Notes under the pieces: generated by a model | What the model was told of the DNA's origin: nothing | What the model saw: only the letters and a program-made list of their open reading frames with translations | Database searches by the model: none | Program-made: the position numbers and the translations under genes | In this document: positions 49,558 through 57,777 of the stretch, piece by piece | Layout: each line of letters begins with the position of its first letter | Position numbering within the stretch: the first letter of the stretch is position 1 | Origin: Streptomyces sp. NRRL F-2580 | Lineage (GTDB): Bacteria > Actinomycetota > Actinomycetes > Streptomycetales > Streptomycetaceae | Length of the DNA stretch: 64,000 bases | Direction of reading: 5' to 3' | NCBI RefSeq assembly: GCF_000720115.1 | Contig: NZ_JOIR01000004.1 | Span: 62,001-126,000 of the forward strand

Positions 49558-50895
49558 CTAGCGGGTGGCCCCCGCGATCAGCCAGCGGCCCGAGCGGGCG
49601 CGCACCCTGAGCGTGACCATCCGGACCAGCATCATCAGGGTCATGGCCCACCAGAGCGTCGTGATGCCGCCGCCCAGGACCGGGACGAGGAGGGCGGCGG
49701 GGACGAACGCGGCGAGCGTCACGAGCATGGCGCGGGCCAGGTAGCGGCCGTCGCCCGCGCCCATGAGGACACCGTCGAGCACGAAGACGATGCCCGAGAC
49801 GGGCTGGGACAGGGCCACGACCAGCAGGGCGGGGAGCAGGGCGGCCTCGACCGCCGGATCGCTGGTGAACAGCGGGATGAACACCGGGCGGGCCAGGACG
49901 ACCAGCAGGCCGAGCACCACGCCCGAGACGATGCCCCACTGCACCATGCGGCGGCAGACGGTCTTCGCGCCTTCCGTGTCACCCGCGCCGAGGTAGCGGC
50001 CGATGATCGCCTGTCCGGCGATCGCTATGGCGTCGAGCGCGAAGGCGAGCAGGCTCCACAGGGCGAGCAGGATCTGGTGGGCGGCGATGTCGGCGTCCCC
50101 GAGCCGGGCGGCCACGGCTGTCGCGATCATCAGGATGGCGCGCAGGGACAGGGTGCGGACCAGCAGGGGTGCGCCGGCCTGGGCACAGGCCCGTATGCCC
50201 GCGGGGTCCGGGACCAGGGAGGCGCCGTGCCGACGGGCTCCGCGGACGACCACGAAGAGATACGCGGCCGCCATCGCGCACTGGGCGATGACCGTGCCCC
50301 AGGCAGAGCCGCCGATGCCGAGCCCCGCGCCGTAGACGAGGGCGGCGTTCAGGCCCACGTTGAGGGTGAAGCCGCCCACGGCGACGTAGAGCGGGGTGCG
50401 GGTGTCCTGGAGACCGCGGATGACCCCGGTGGCGGCCAGCACCATGAGCATGGGCGGGATGCCGAAGGCGGAGATGCGCAGATAGGTGATGGCGTAGGGG
50501 GCGACGGTGTCGGAGGCTCCGAAGAGGGAGATCAGCGACGGAGCCGCGGGCAGCACCACGGCGATGACGGCCACGCCGAGCAGGAGGGCGAGCCAGATCC
50601 CGTCCATGCCCTGCCGGATGGCCGCCTGCAGGTCGCCCGCGCCGACCCGGCGGGCGACGGCCGCCGTGGTGGCGTACGCGAGGAAGACGAAGACGCTCAC
50701 GGCGGTAGTGAGCAGAGCGGCGGCGATGCCGAGGCCGGCGAGCTGGGGCGTGCCGAGGTGTCCCACGATGGCGCTGTCGGCCATCACGAAGAGGGGCTCG
50801 GCGACGAGCGCGCCGAAGGCGGGGACGGCAAGCGCGAAGATCTCTCGGTCGTGCCGTCGCGGCCCAGCCTCGGGTGCTGTGAGGGCCTGTGTCAT
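49558..50895 (-). CDS. MATE family efflux protein (DinF type)
   Basis: A 445-residue transporter with about 12 helices; it begins with IFALAVPAFGALVAEPLFVMADSAIVGHLGTPQLAGLGIA, the MATE/DinF signature. Such proteins export drugs or lipids using Na+ or H+. The substrate is unknown. It lies between parS 7 and the dnaB control region, transcribed away from dnaB. Confidence 0.92.
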   Translation of the reverse strand: MTQALTAPEAGPRRHDREIFALAVPAFGALVAEPLFVMADSAIVGHLGTPQLAGLGIAAALLTTAVSVFVFLAYATTAAVARRVGAGDLQAAIRQGMDGIWLALLLGVAVIAVVLPAAPSLISLFGASDTVAPYAITYLRISAFGIPPMLMVLAATGVIRGLQDTRTPLYVAVGGFTLNVGLNAALVYGAGLGIGGSAWGTVIAQCAMAAAYLFVVVRGARRHGASLVPDPAGIRACAQAGAPLLVRTLSLRAILMIATAVAARLGDADIAAHQILLALWSLLAFALDAIAIAGQAIIGRYLGAGDTEGAKTVCRRMVQWGIVSGVVLGLLVVLARPVFIPLFTSDPAVEAALLPALLVVALSQPVSGIVFVLDGVLMGAGDGRYLARAMLVTLAAFVPAALLVPVLGGGITTLWWAMTLMMLVRMVTLRVRARSGRWLIAGATR

Positions 50896-51083
50896 GGGCT
50901 CAATCTAATCTTCCACAGGTAATGGATGCAACCCATCTGTGATCCTTACTGTGGCCCCGATGTGAGCCTTCTCCGCGACTCGTTGGAGGCGATCTCGAGA
51001 CAGGGGCCAAGATTTTTCCTCCCCACCGTCTCCTGAGGGAGAAATGCCAGGTCAGGTGGGGTGAGGGGGTGGCGCGGGTGATT

Positions 51084-51183
51084 TTGTCCACAGCGCCGTC
51101 CCCCGGTCCGTACACAGCTTCCGGGGAGTTACCCACAGCATTGGCGCCGTCATCCACATCTCATCCACACAGCCTGTGGATAA
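51084..51183. promoter_or_regulatory. DnaA-box cluster upstream of dnaB
   Basis: In the 434-bp gap 50896-51329, which has no gene, five box-like 9-mers fall within 100 bp: TTGTCCACA (51084-51092, perfect), TTACCCACA (51129-51137), TCATCCACA (51150-51158 and 51161-51169) and, on the minus strand, TTATCCACA (51175-51183). The last is 147 bp before the dnaB start. Confidence 0.7.
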
Positions 51184-51329
51184 CAAGATTGGCTGACGCC
51201 GCTCCCGGCCCTACCGTGGTGCGTTGCCCGACTCGCCGACAGCCGATTCGGGTGCCCCACATGTCAGAGCCGTGTCGTAGAAAGAGTGGCACGGCAAGGT
51301 CCGCTTTGCGGACGGGAGGAGGCGGCCCG

Positions 51330-52814
51330 GTGAGTATGCCCGAGCCCATGGACGACCCCTGGGCCGACAGCGGTCCAGGTGACCGTCTGCCCGCCCGTTC
51401 GCGCCGTAACAGCGAAGGCCGTGGCCGCGGGGACGAACAGCACGACCGGGGCCGCGAGAGCGGCTCCTGGGATGGCGGCGGCGGTGGCGGCTTCGAGCGC
51501 GTCCCTCCGCAGGACCTCGACGCCGAGCAGTCGGTGCTCGGCGGCATGCTCCTCTCGAAGGACGCCATCGCCGACGTCGTCGAGGTCATCAAGGGCCACG
51601 ACTTCTACCGGCCCTCCCACGAGACGATCTTCCAGGCCATCCTCGACCTGTACGCCAAGGGCGAGCCGGCCGACCCGATCACCGTCGGCGCCGAGCTGAC
51701 CCGGCGCGGCGAGATCAGCAAGGTGGGCGGGGCCTCGTACCTGCACACCCTGGTCCAGTCCGTGCCGACCGCGGCGAACGCCGAGTACTACGCGGAGATC
51801 GTCCACGAGAGAGCCGTCCTGCGCCGCCTGGTCGCCGCCGGCACGAAGATCACGCAGATGGGCTACGCGGCCGACGGCGACGTCGACGAGATCGTCAACA
51901 GTGCCCAGGCCGAGATCTACGCCGTCACCGAGCAGCGGACCTCCGAGGACTACCTGCCGCTCGGCGACATCATGGAGGGCGCCCTCGACGAGATCGAGGC
52001 GATCGGCTCGCGCAGCGGCCAGATGTCGGGCGTTCCCACCGGTTTCACGGACCTGGACTCGTTGACCAACGGCCTGCACCCGGGGCAGATGATCGTCATC
52101 GCCGCCCGTCCCGCGATGGGCAAGTCCACGCTCGCCCTGGACTTCGCCCGGGCCTGCTCCATCAAGAGCAACCTGCCGAGCGTGATCTTCTCCCTCGAAA
52201 TGGGGCGCAACGAGATCGCCATGCGCCTGCTCTCGGCAGAGGCCCGGGTGGCGCTGCACCACATGCGCTCCGGCACGATGACGGACGACGACTGGACCCG
52301 GCTGGCCCGCCGGATGCCGGACGTCTCCGCCGCCCCGCTCTACATCGACGACTCCCCCAACCTGTCGATGATGGAGATCCGGGCCAAGTGCCGCCGGCTC
52401 AAGCAGCGCAACGACCTCTCGCTCGTGGTCATCGACTACCTCCAGCTGATGCAGTCGGGCGGCTCGCGACGTCCCGAGAGCCGTCAGCAGGAGGTCTCGG
52501 ACATGTCCCGAAACCTCAAGCTGCTGGCGAAGGAGCTCGAGGTCCCCGTGATCGCGCTCTCCCAGCTGAACCGTGGTCCGGAACAGCGCACCGACAAGAA
52601 GCCGATGGTCTCCGACCTGCGTGAATCGGGCTCGATCGAGCAGGACGCCGACATGGTGATCCTGCTGCACCGCGAGGACGCGTACGAGAAGGAGTCCCCC
52701 CGCGCGGGTGAGGCGGACCTGATCGTGGCCAAGCACCGTAACGGCCCCACGGCCACGATCACCGTGGCCTTCCAGGGCCACTATTCACGCTTCGTGGACA
52801 TGGCCAACACGTAG
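51330..52814 (+). CDS. dnaB: Replicative DNA helicase
   Basis: DnaB is the hexameric 5'-3' helicase of the replication fork. From GTG 51330 it has 494 residues: a disordered start, the N-terminal domain (PPQDLDAEQSVLGGMLLSKDAIADVVEVI), and the RecA-like domain with Walker A ARPAMGKSTLALDFAR, LSMMEIRAKCRRLK, Walker B LVVIDYLQLM, and the arginine-finger region GSIEQDADMVILLHREDAY. No intein interrupts it. GGGAGGAGG lies upstream; ATG 51336 is an alternative start. Confidence 0.97.
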   Translation: MSMPEPMDDPWADSGPGDRLPARSRRNSEGRGRGDEQHDRGRESGSWDGGGGGGFERVPPQDLDAEQSVLGGMLLSKDAIADVVEVIKGHDFYRPSHETIFQAILDLYAKGEPADPITVGAELTRRGEISKVGGASYLHTLVQSVPTAANAEYYAEIVHERAVLRRLVAAGTKITQMGYAADGDVDEIVNSAQAEIYAVTEQRTSEDYLPLGDIMEGALDEIEAIGSRSGQMSGVPTGFTDLDSLTNGLHPGQMIVIAARPAMGKSTLALDFARACSIKSNLPSVIFSLEMGRNEIAMRLLSAEARVALHHMRSGTMTDDDWTRLARRMPDVSAAPLYIDDSPNLSMMEIRAKCRRLKQRNDLSLVVIDYLQLMQSGGSRRPESRQQEVSDMSRNLKLLAKELEVPVIALSQLNRGPEQRTDKKPMVSDLRESGSIEQDADMVILLHREDAYEKESPRAGEADLIVAKHRNGPTATITVAFQGHYSRFVDMANT

Positions 52815-52823
52815 CATCCGATC

Positions 52824-54209
52824 ATGGATGATCTTTCTGAGGACCTGGAACTTCTCCCTGCCACCCGGCGGGCTCTCCGGCACCGGATCGCCGTCGCCCA
52901 GAGCGCGGGGCGGGCGCCGTCCGTCGTGGCGGCCGTGCTGCGGGGCGGTGAGGTGGTCTGGGAGGGCTCTCGGACCTCGGTCGAAGGGCACGGCCCCGAC
53001 GGGAACGTCCAGTACCGGATCGGCTCGATCACCAAGACCTTCACGGCAGTTCTGGTGCTGCGCCTGCGGGACGAGGGACTGCTGAGCCTCTCGGATCCGC
53101 TGGAGAAGCACCTGCCGGGGACGGGCGCCGGCGAGGTGACCGTCGCCCAGTTGCTGGCCCACACCGGCGGACTGGCCGCCGAGACCCCCGGCGCGTGGTG
53201 GGAGCGCACCCCCGGCGCACTGCGTCCCGAGCTCTCCGACGTCCTGGGCGACGAGCCGTTCGCCCTCACCCCGGGCCGCCGCCATCACTACTCCAACCCC
53301 GGCTACACCCTGCTGGGTTCGCTGGTGGAGGCGCTGCGCGGGCAGCCCTGGGAAGAGGTGCTGCGGGCCGAGGTGCTGGAGCCCCTCGGGCTGGACCGTA
53401 CGAGCGGACAGCCGCAGGCCCCGCACGCGGGCGGTTGGGCGGTGCACCCGTGGGCGGACCTGATGATGCCCGAGCCGCTGGAGGACCTGGGGCTGATGGC
53501 TCCGGCCGGACAACTGTGGTCGACGACCAGGGACCTGGCGCGGTTCGCCGACTTCCTGCTGCACGGTGACGAGCGGGTCCTGAGCGCGGAGTCCGTACGG
53601 GAGATGCGCACGCCGGCAGCGCCGCCGGAGCCCGGTCTCGCCGATCTCGGCTACGGGCTGGGGATGCAGCTGACGGCCGACGGGGACCGGAGGCTCGCGG
53701 GCCACAGCGGATCGCTGCCCGGCTTCGTCGCGGGTCTGTGGCTGAGCGAGGCGGACGACGTGGCGGCGGTGGTGCTGGCGAACTGCACCTCGGGGCTTGC
53801 GGCCGCGACGGTGGCGGCGGAACTCGTCGGGATCGTGGCGGACGCCGAGCCGCGGTTCCCGAAGCCGTGGCGGCCCTTCCTGGAGTCGGACCGGGTGCCG
53901 CTGGAGCTGTGCGGCCCCTGGTACTGGGGGACTTCGGCGCAGGTGGTGCGGCTGACGGCGGACGGGCTGCTGGAGCTGGGCCCGGTGGGCGGGTCCGGGC
54001 GCACGGCCCGGTTCCGGGCCGGGCCGGACGGCACCTGGACCGGACTGTCCGGCTATTACGCCGGTGAGACGCTGCGGGCGGTGCGCCGGGAGGACGGCTC
54101 GGTGAGCCACCTCGATCTGGCGTCCTTCGTCTTCACGCGCGAACCGTACGACGCCCAGGCCCCGGTGCCCGGCGGGGTGGACCCGCGGGGCTGGCGGGGC
54201 ATCGGCTGA
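52824..54209 (+). CDS. Serine hydrolase of the beta-lactamase / DD-peptidase family
   Basis: The 461-residue protein has SxxK as SITK (about residue 70), the YxN motif YSN in HHYSNPGYTLLG, and HSG in LAGHSGSLPGF in place of KTG, which is typical of class C beta-lactamase-like esterases and D-aminopeptidases. No signal peptide is seen, so it is probably cytoplasmic. The C-terminal ~120 residues form an extra domain. It starts 9 bp after dnaB, so co-transcription is likely but functional linkage is doubtful. Confidence 0.88.
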   Translation: MDDLSEDLELLPATRRALRHRIAVAQSAGRAPSVVAAVLRGGEVVWEGSRTSVEGHGPDGNVQYRIGSITKTFTAVLVLRLRDEGLLSLSDPLEKHLPGTGAGEVTVAQLLAHTGGLAAETPGAWWERTPGALRPELSDVLGDEPFALTPGRRHHYSNPGYTLLGSLVEALRGQPWEEVLRAEVLEPLGLDRTSGQPQAPHAGGWAVHPWADLMMPEPLEDLGLMAPAGQLWSTTRDLARFADFLLHGDERVLSAESVREMRTPAAPPEPGLADLGYGLGMQLTADGDRRLAGHSGSLPGFVAGLWLSEADDVAAVVLANCTSGLAAATVAAELVGIVADAEPRFPKPWRPFLESDRVPLELCGPWYWGTSAQVVRLTADGLLELGPVGGSGRTARFRAGPDGTWTGLSGYYAGETLRAVRREDGSVSHLDLASFVFTREPYDAQAPVPGGVDPRGWRGIG

Positions 54210-54220
54210 CGGCGGCCCGG

Positions 54221-54268
54221 GGCCCCGGCCCCCGGCCCCGGCCCCCGGCCCCGGCCCCCGGCCCCGGG
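54221..54268. repeat. 13-bp tandem repeat between convergent genes
   Basis: GGCCCCGGCCCCC is repeated exactly at 54221-54233, 54234-54246 and 54247-54259, with a partial fourth copy. It ends 2 bp before the stop of the convergent winged-helix gene. It is most likely a slippage expansion that may also stop transcription. Confidence 0.9.
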
Positions 54269-54269
54269 C

Positions 54270-55445
54270 TCAGGCGACGAGTTCGCGTTCCAGCGGGGTG
54301 CGGAAGCGCGGGGTGATCCGGGCCTCGCCCACCCATGCGGCGAGGCGGGCCGCCTCGACGGTGATCGCCTCCTCGGCGGCGCGGCCGGGACCGCCCAGCA
54401 GCCGCCAGACGATCTCGCCGTCGGAACGCTGGGCCCAGCCGCCGACGATCTCGCCGTTCCACCACACGGTGGGGCCGATGTTGCCGGCGTAGTCGAACAG
54501 TGCGGACTTGTGGGCGGGGTCGAGGTGGAACCCGCGGTCGGCCCAGCCCATGCCGGCGGGGTCGAGACCGGGCAGCAGCGCGGCCCAGGGCTCCGGGGCC
54601 GGTTCGGGTGCCGTGTCCCCGGGGCCGACGAGGGCGGTGCTGCCGTCCTCGAGGCGGACCTGGTCCGGTCCCACGGCGGCGAGTGCCGTGCGTACGTCCG
54701 TGAAGGTCCAGCCGGTCCACCACTTGAGGTCGGCCTCGGTGGCGGGGCCGTAGGCGTGGAGCCAGCGGCCGGCGATCTCCGCGCGGGCCTCGGCGGCGGG
54801 TACGGCGGGCCAGGGCTCGGTGTGCACCCAGCGGTACTGGCTGGAGGTCCACGACCCGCGCGGTCGGCCGCGCCGGATCCGGCCGTCTGCGGCCAGCAGC
54901 CGGATGACACGGGTGGCGACGCCGGTCTCCGTCTCGTACTTCTTACCCCGGCCGATGGTGATCTTCTGGCGCAGTGCGGGCACGGCGGCCGACAACTGGC
55001 TTCCGGTGGCCGGTCCGTGTACGTCGAGGGCGTTGAGCGCGGCCGCCTCCGCCTGCGCCAGCCACTGCGCGTCGAGCCCCTGACCGTCCTCGTCGAGGTG
55101 CTTGAGGAGGGTGCGGCGCTCCTTGACGGCGATGGCCCGGGCGGACGAGGCGTCGACGAAGGGGGCGAGTTCCGCCGAGACCGCGAAGAGCGTGTTGCGC
55201 ATGCTGAGCAGCCGCACGAGGCTGACGTCCTCGTAGAGCGCCTGCTCGATCAGATCGGGGTCGCCTTCGGCGAGCCGGGCGCGGGCGGAGAGGAAGATCG
55301 TCGCGGCGTCGGTGGCGTGCAGGGCGACGACGGAGTCCGCTGCCTCCGCCACCGTGGCGGCCCGGGCCGAGGGAGCGAGGCGATGGCGCCGGCCGAGCCG
55401 GTGGCGGCGCTCGGCAGTGGTGACGAGGGGCGGGCTGGGGCTCAT
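54270..55445 (-). CDS. Winged-helix DNA-binding protein of the AlkZ/HTH_42 family
   Basis: The 391-residue protein has the layout of the HTH_42 family: N-terminal VVALHATDAATIFLSARARL, LVRLLSMRNTLFAVSAELAPFV, winged-helix repeats around [20 protein letters not shown] and ADLKWWTGWTFTDVRTAL, and a C-terminal VWWNGEIVGGWAQRSDGEIVWRLL. Members such as AlkZ/YcaQ are DNA glycosylases for alkylated or cross-linked bases. The exact catalytic motif was not verified, so repair activity is an inference. Confidence 0.8.
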   Translation of the reverse strand: MSPSPPLVTTAERRHRLGRRHRLAPSARAATVAEAADSVVALHATDAATIFLSARARLAEGDPDLIEQALYEDVSLVRLLSMRNTLFAVSAELAPFVDASSARAIAVKERRTLLKHLDEDGQGLDAQWLAQAEAAALNALDVHGPATGSQLSAAVPALRQKITIGRGKKYETETGVATRVIRLLAADGRIRRGRPRGSWTSSQYRWVHTEPWPAVPAAEARAEIAGRWLHAYGPATEADLKWWTGWTFTDVRTALAAVGPDQVRLEDGSTALVGPGDTAPEPAPEPWAALLPGLDPAGMGWADRGFHLDPAHKSALFDYAGNIGPTVWWNGEIVGGWAQRSDGEIVWRLLGGPGRAAEEAITVEAARLAAWVGEARITPRFRTPLERELVA

Positions 55446-55502
55446 CCTCCCGATCGTAGGCCGGGCCGCCGACAGGGCGACCCGGCCCGCGGGCCGTCGT
55501 GA

Positions 55503-55964
55503 TCAGAGCTGCAGCTTGAACCCGACGTGGGAGGCGGTGAATCCGAGCCGCTCGTAGAAACGGTGGGCGTCGGTCCGGGTCGCGTCCGAGGTCAGCTGGA
55601 CGAGCGAGCAGCCCTCGGCACGGGACTTCTCCACCGCCCACTCGATGAACCGGGTGCCCAGGCCGCCACCGCGCTCGTCCGCATGGACGCGGACACCCTC
55701 GATGATGGAGCGGGTGGCCCCCTTGCGGGAGAGACCGGGGACGATCGTCAGCTGGAGGGTGCCCACGACGCGGTCCGCGCGGACGGCGACGACCAGGTGC
55801 TGGTTCGGGTCTCCGGTGAGGCGCCGCAGGGCCGCGCGGTACGGGGTGAGGTCCTGGGGGGACTCGCGGGTGGCGCCCAGCGGGTCGTCTGCCAGCATGG
55901 CGACGATGGCGGGCAGATCGGCCTCGGTGGCGGGCCGGATGGCCGGCTCGGGGGTGTCGGTCAT
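55503..55964 (-). CDS. GNAT family N-acetyltransferase
   Basis: A 153-residue single-domain GNAT: IRPATEADLPAIVAML at the start, EGVRVHADERGGGLGTRFIEWAVEKSRAEGC (acetyl-CoA loop) and DAHRFYERLGFTASHVGFKL at the end. Substrate unknown. It lies 17 bp downstream of a second GNAT gene, so the two form an operon. Confidence 0.9.
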   Translation of the reverse strand: MTDTPEPAIRPATEADLPAIVAMLADDPLGATRESPQDLTPYRAALRRLTGDPNQHLVVAVRADRVVGTLQLTIVPGLSRKGATRSIIEGVRVHADERGGGLGTRFIEWAVEKSRAEGCSLVQLTSDATRTDAHRFYERLGFTASHVGFKLQL

Positions 55965-55981
55965 GAAGGGTGCTTCCTCTC

Positions 55982-56893
55982 TCAGCCCGCTGCCACGGTG
56001 AGCGGAGCCCAGCGGCGGGTCCAGTCGCCGGGCAGGTCGGGGATGTCACGGGTCATGACGGCGTTGAAGGCCACGGAGCCGAGGCCGCGGTCCTTGAGCC
56101 AGGCGAGGAGCTCCTCGTGCCGTACGTCGACATCGGTGCGCAGCACCCGGTCCGTACCCGCGGCGAGCGCGGTGACCAGTGACTGGGCGGTGCCGGTGTC
56201 CTCGGCGATCAGCGGGCCGATGACATGGGTGTCCATGTTGGGCCAGGCGGCGGCGTAGCCGGTGAGGGTGCCGTCTCCGCTGCGGTCCTCGGCGACGATC
56301 AACTGGTCGGCGAAGGCGGGCAGCCTGGTGATCATGTGCGTACGGTCGGTGCCGAAGACCTCGGCGTCCAGACGCAGGATGCCCTGGAGGTCTCCGGCGG
56401 TGGCCGGCCGGACCAGCGGGGTGCCGTACGCACCGGAGGCGCCCTCGGGCCGGAAGGCACCCTTCAGCATCTCGGCGCGGCCCGTGGTCTTGAAGCCGAG
56501 CTCTTCGTACAACGGGCGGCCGTACGGAGTGGCGTGCAAGGTGAGGGGCACACCCTTGAGTACGTCGTCGCAGACGTGGGTCATCAGGCGTCGGCCGAGG
56601 CCCTGACGGGCGTAGCGGTCGGCGACGAGGACCATGCCGATGGCGGCGAGTTCCGGGCCGGCGCCGGTGTGGCCGTACCGGGTGACGATGCACGCGGCCG
56701 CGAGCCCCCGGCCGTCCGGGGCGTCGACGCCGTACCCCTTTCCGGCAGCGAGGAGCAGACCCCACTTGTGGTCCTCGCGGAGCCAGCCGCGATCTTCGGA
56801 CAAGTCGGCGCAGCGGTGGAGATCGTCCACGGTCAGCGCCCGGATCGGCAGATCGGTGATGTGTGGTGGTGTCACCGGCTCAGACTGGATCAT
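55982..56893 (-). CDS. Two-domain GNAT family acetyltransferase
   Basis: From ATG 56893 it has 303 residues. The first GNAT domain has LAAIGMVLVADRYARQGLGRRLMTHVCDD and LHATPYGRPLYEELGFKTTG. A second, degenerate domain starts near VRPATAGDLQGILRLDAEVFG. Substrate unknown. The frame is open to 56944 through a parS, but a start there (MFHVKH) is unlikely. It is divergent from the HAD gene across the twin parS. Confidence 0.85.
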   Translation of the reverse strand: MIQSEPVTPPHITDLPIRALTVDDLHRCADLSEDRGWLREDHKWGLLLAAGKGYGVDAPDGRGLAAACIVTRYGHTGAGPELAAIGMVLVADRYARQGLGRRLMTHVCDDVLKGVPLTLHATPYGRPLYEELGFKTTGRAEMLKGAFRPEGASGAYGTPLVRPATAGDLQGILRLDAEVFGTDRTHMITRLPAFADQLIVAEDRSGDGTLTGYAAAWPNMDTHVIGPLIAEDTGTAQSLVTALAAGTDRVLRTDVDVRHEELLAWLKDRGLGSVAFNAVMTRDIPDLPGDWTRRWAPLTVAAG

Positions 56894-56928
56894 GGACCGG
56901 GAGCCGTCCAGAGGATTTGGGTGGAGAT

Positions 56929-56942
56929 GTTTCACGTGAAAC
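56929..56942. other. parS: parS site 8 (left of the twin)
   Basis: Perfect GTTTCACGTGAAAC, 5 bp from site 9; the centres are 19 bp apart, about two helical turns. Confidence 0.93.
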
Positions 56943-56947
56943 ACGCT

Positions 56948-56961
56948 GTTTCACGTGAAAC
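56948..56961. other. parS: parS site 9 (right of the twin)
   Basis: Perfect GTTTCACGTGAAAC, 22 bp before the HAD start and just upstream of its probable -10. Confidence 0.93.
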
Positions 56962-56983
56962 CAAGCCACTAGCCTCGATGGCT

Positions 56984-57634
56984 ATGACGCTCCTGCACCT
57001 CTTCGACCTCGACGGCACGCTGATGTACGGGTCGGCCGCGCCGGTCGAGATCTCCCGCCAACTCGGCCTGAGTACCGAGATCGCCAAGCTGGAAAGGGCC
57101 TTCGGCGCGCTGGAGATCGGGCCGCACGAGTTCTCGGTGGCCGCCCACGCGCTCTGGGCCGAGCTCACGCCCGCGCATGTGCGGGCGGCGTTCGACGGGT
57201 CCCCCTGGCTCACGGGAATCCGGGACGTCTGGCAGGAGATCCGGGAGCGCGGGGACTACTGCGCGGTGATCTCCCTGTCGCCCTCCTTCTTCGTGGAGCT
57301 GCTCCTGGAGTGGGGTGCGCACGCCGCGCACGGTTCGGTCTTCCCGGAGGTGCCGTTCACCCGGCCCGTGGAGGCTGCGGGGATCCTCACGCCCGAGGGC
57401 AAGGTCACGGTGGCGGACCGGCTGTGCGAGCGGTTCGGCGTGAGCCGGGGCGACTGCGTCGCGTACGGGGACTCGGTGACCGACTCGGTGCTCTTCGACG
57501 TGGTGCCGGTGTCGGTGGCGGTCAACGCACGGCCCTATCTGGCGGAGCGCGCGACCCATGTCTACCAGGGCCGGGACCTTCGGGAGGCATACCAGCTCGT
57601 AGGGGAGGCACGCCCGGGAGTTCCGGCATCTTAG
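56984..57634 (+). CDS. HAD family hydrolase
   Basis: A 216-residue HAD phosphatase-like protein: motif I FDLDGTLMYG (D8, D10), motif II region VISLSPSFFVELLLEWG, and motif III/IV CVAYGDSVTDSVLFDVV. It resembles the phosphoserine phosphatase-like subgroup; substrate unknown. No ribosome site is seen. TAGCCT (56970-56975) ends 8 nt before ATG 56984, so the mRNA is probably leaderless; ATG 56978 lies too close to that element. Confidence 0.88.
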   Translation: MTLLHLFDLDGTLMYGSAAPVEISRQLGLSTEIAKLERAFGALEIGPHEFSVAAHALWAELTPAHVRAAFDGSPWLTGIRDVWQEIRERGDYCAVISLSPSFFVELLLEWGAHAAHGSVFPEVPFTRPVEAAGILTPEGKVTVADRLCERFGVSRGDCVAYGDSVTDSVLFDVVPVSVAVNARPYLAERATHVYQGRDLREAYQLVGEARPGVPAS

Positions 57635-57777
57635 GAGGAAAGTGGGTTCGAAACGCGGATTTTCCGCGTTTCCCCACCGGCCTGTGAACCGGCTGGCACG
57701 CTGTGGAACCCCGGAACCACGGATTCACAGACCGTGGCGTGTGCAGACCGACCGAGATGCTCGAAGCGAGGCACCGC

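Noticed and set aside
52824..54209. Serine hydrolase considered as a resistance beta-lactamase
   Set aside because: It lacks a signal peptide and has HSG and an extra domain, more like esterase or D-aminopeptidase relatives.
54221..54268. Tandem repeat considered as a CRISPR or satellite
   Set aside because: The 13-bp units have no spacers and no cas genes are nearby; simple GC slippage explains it.
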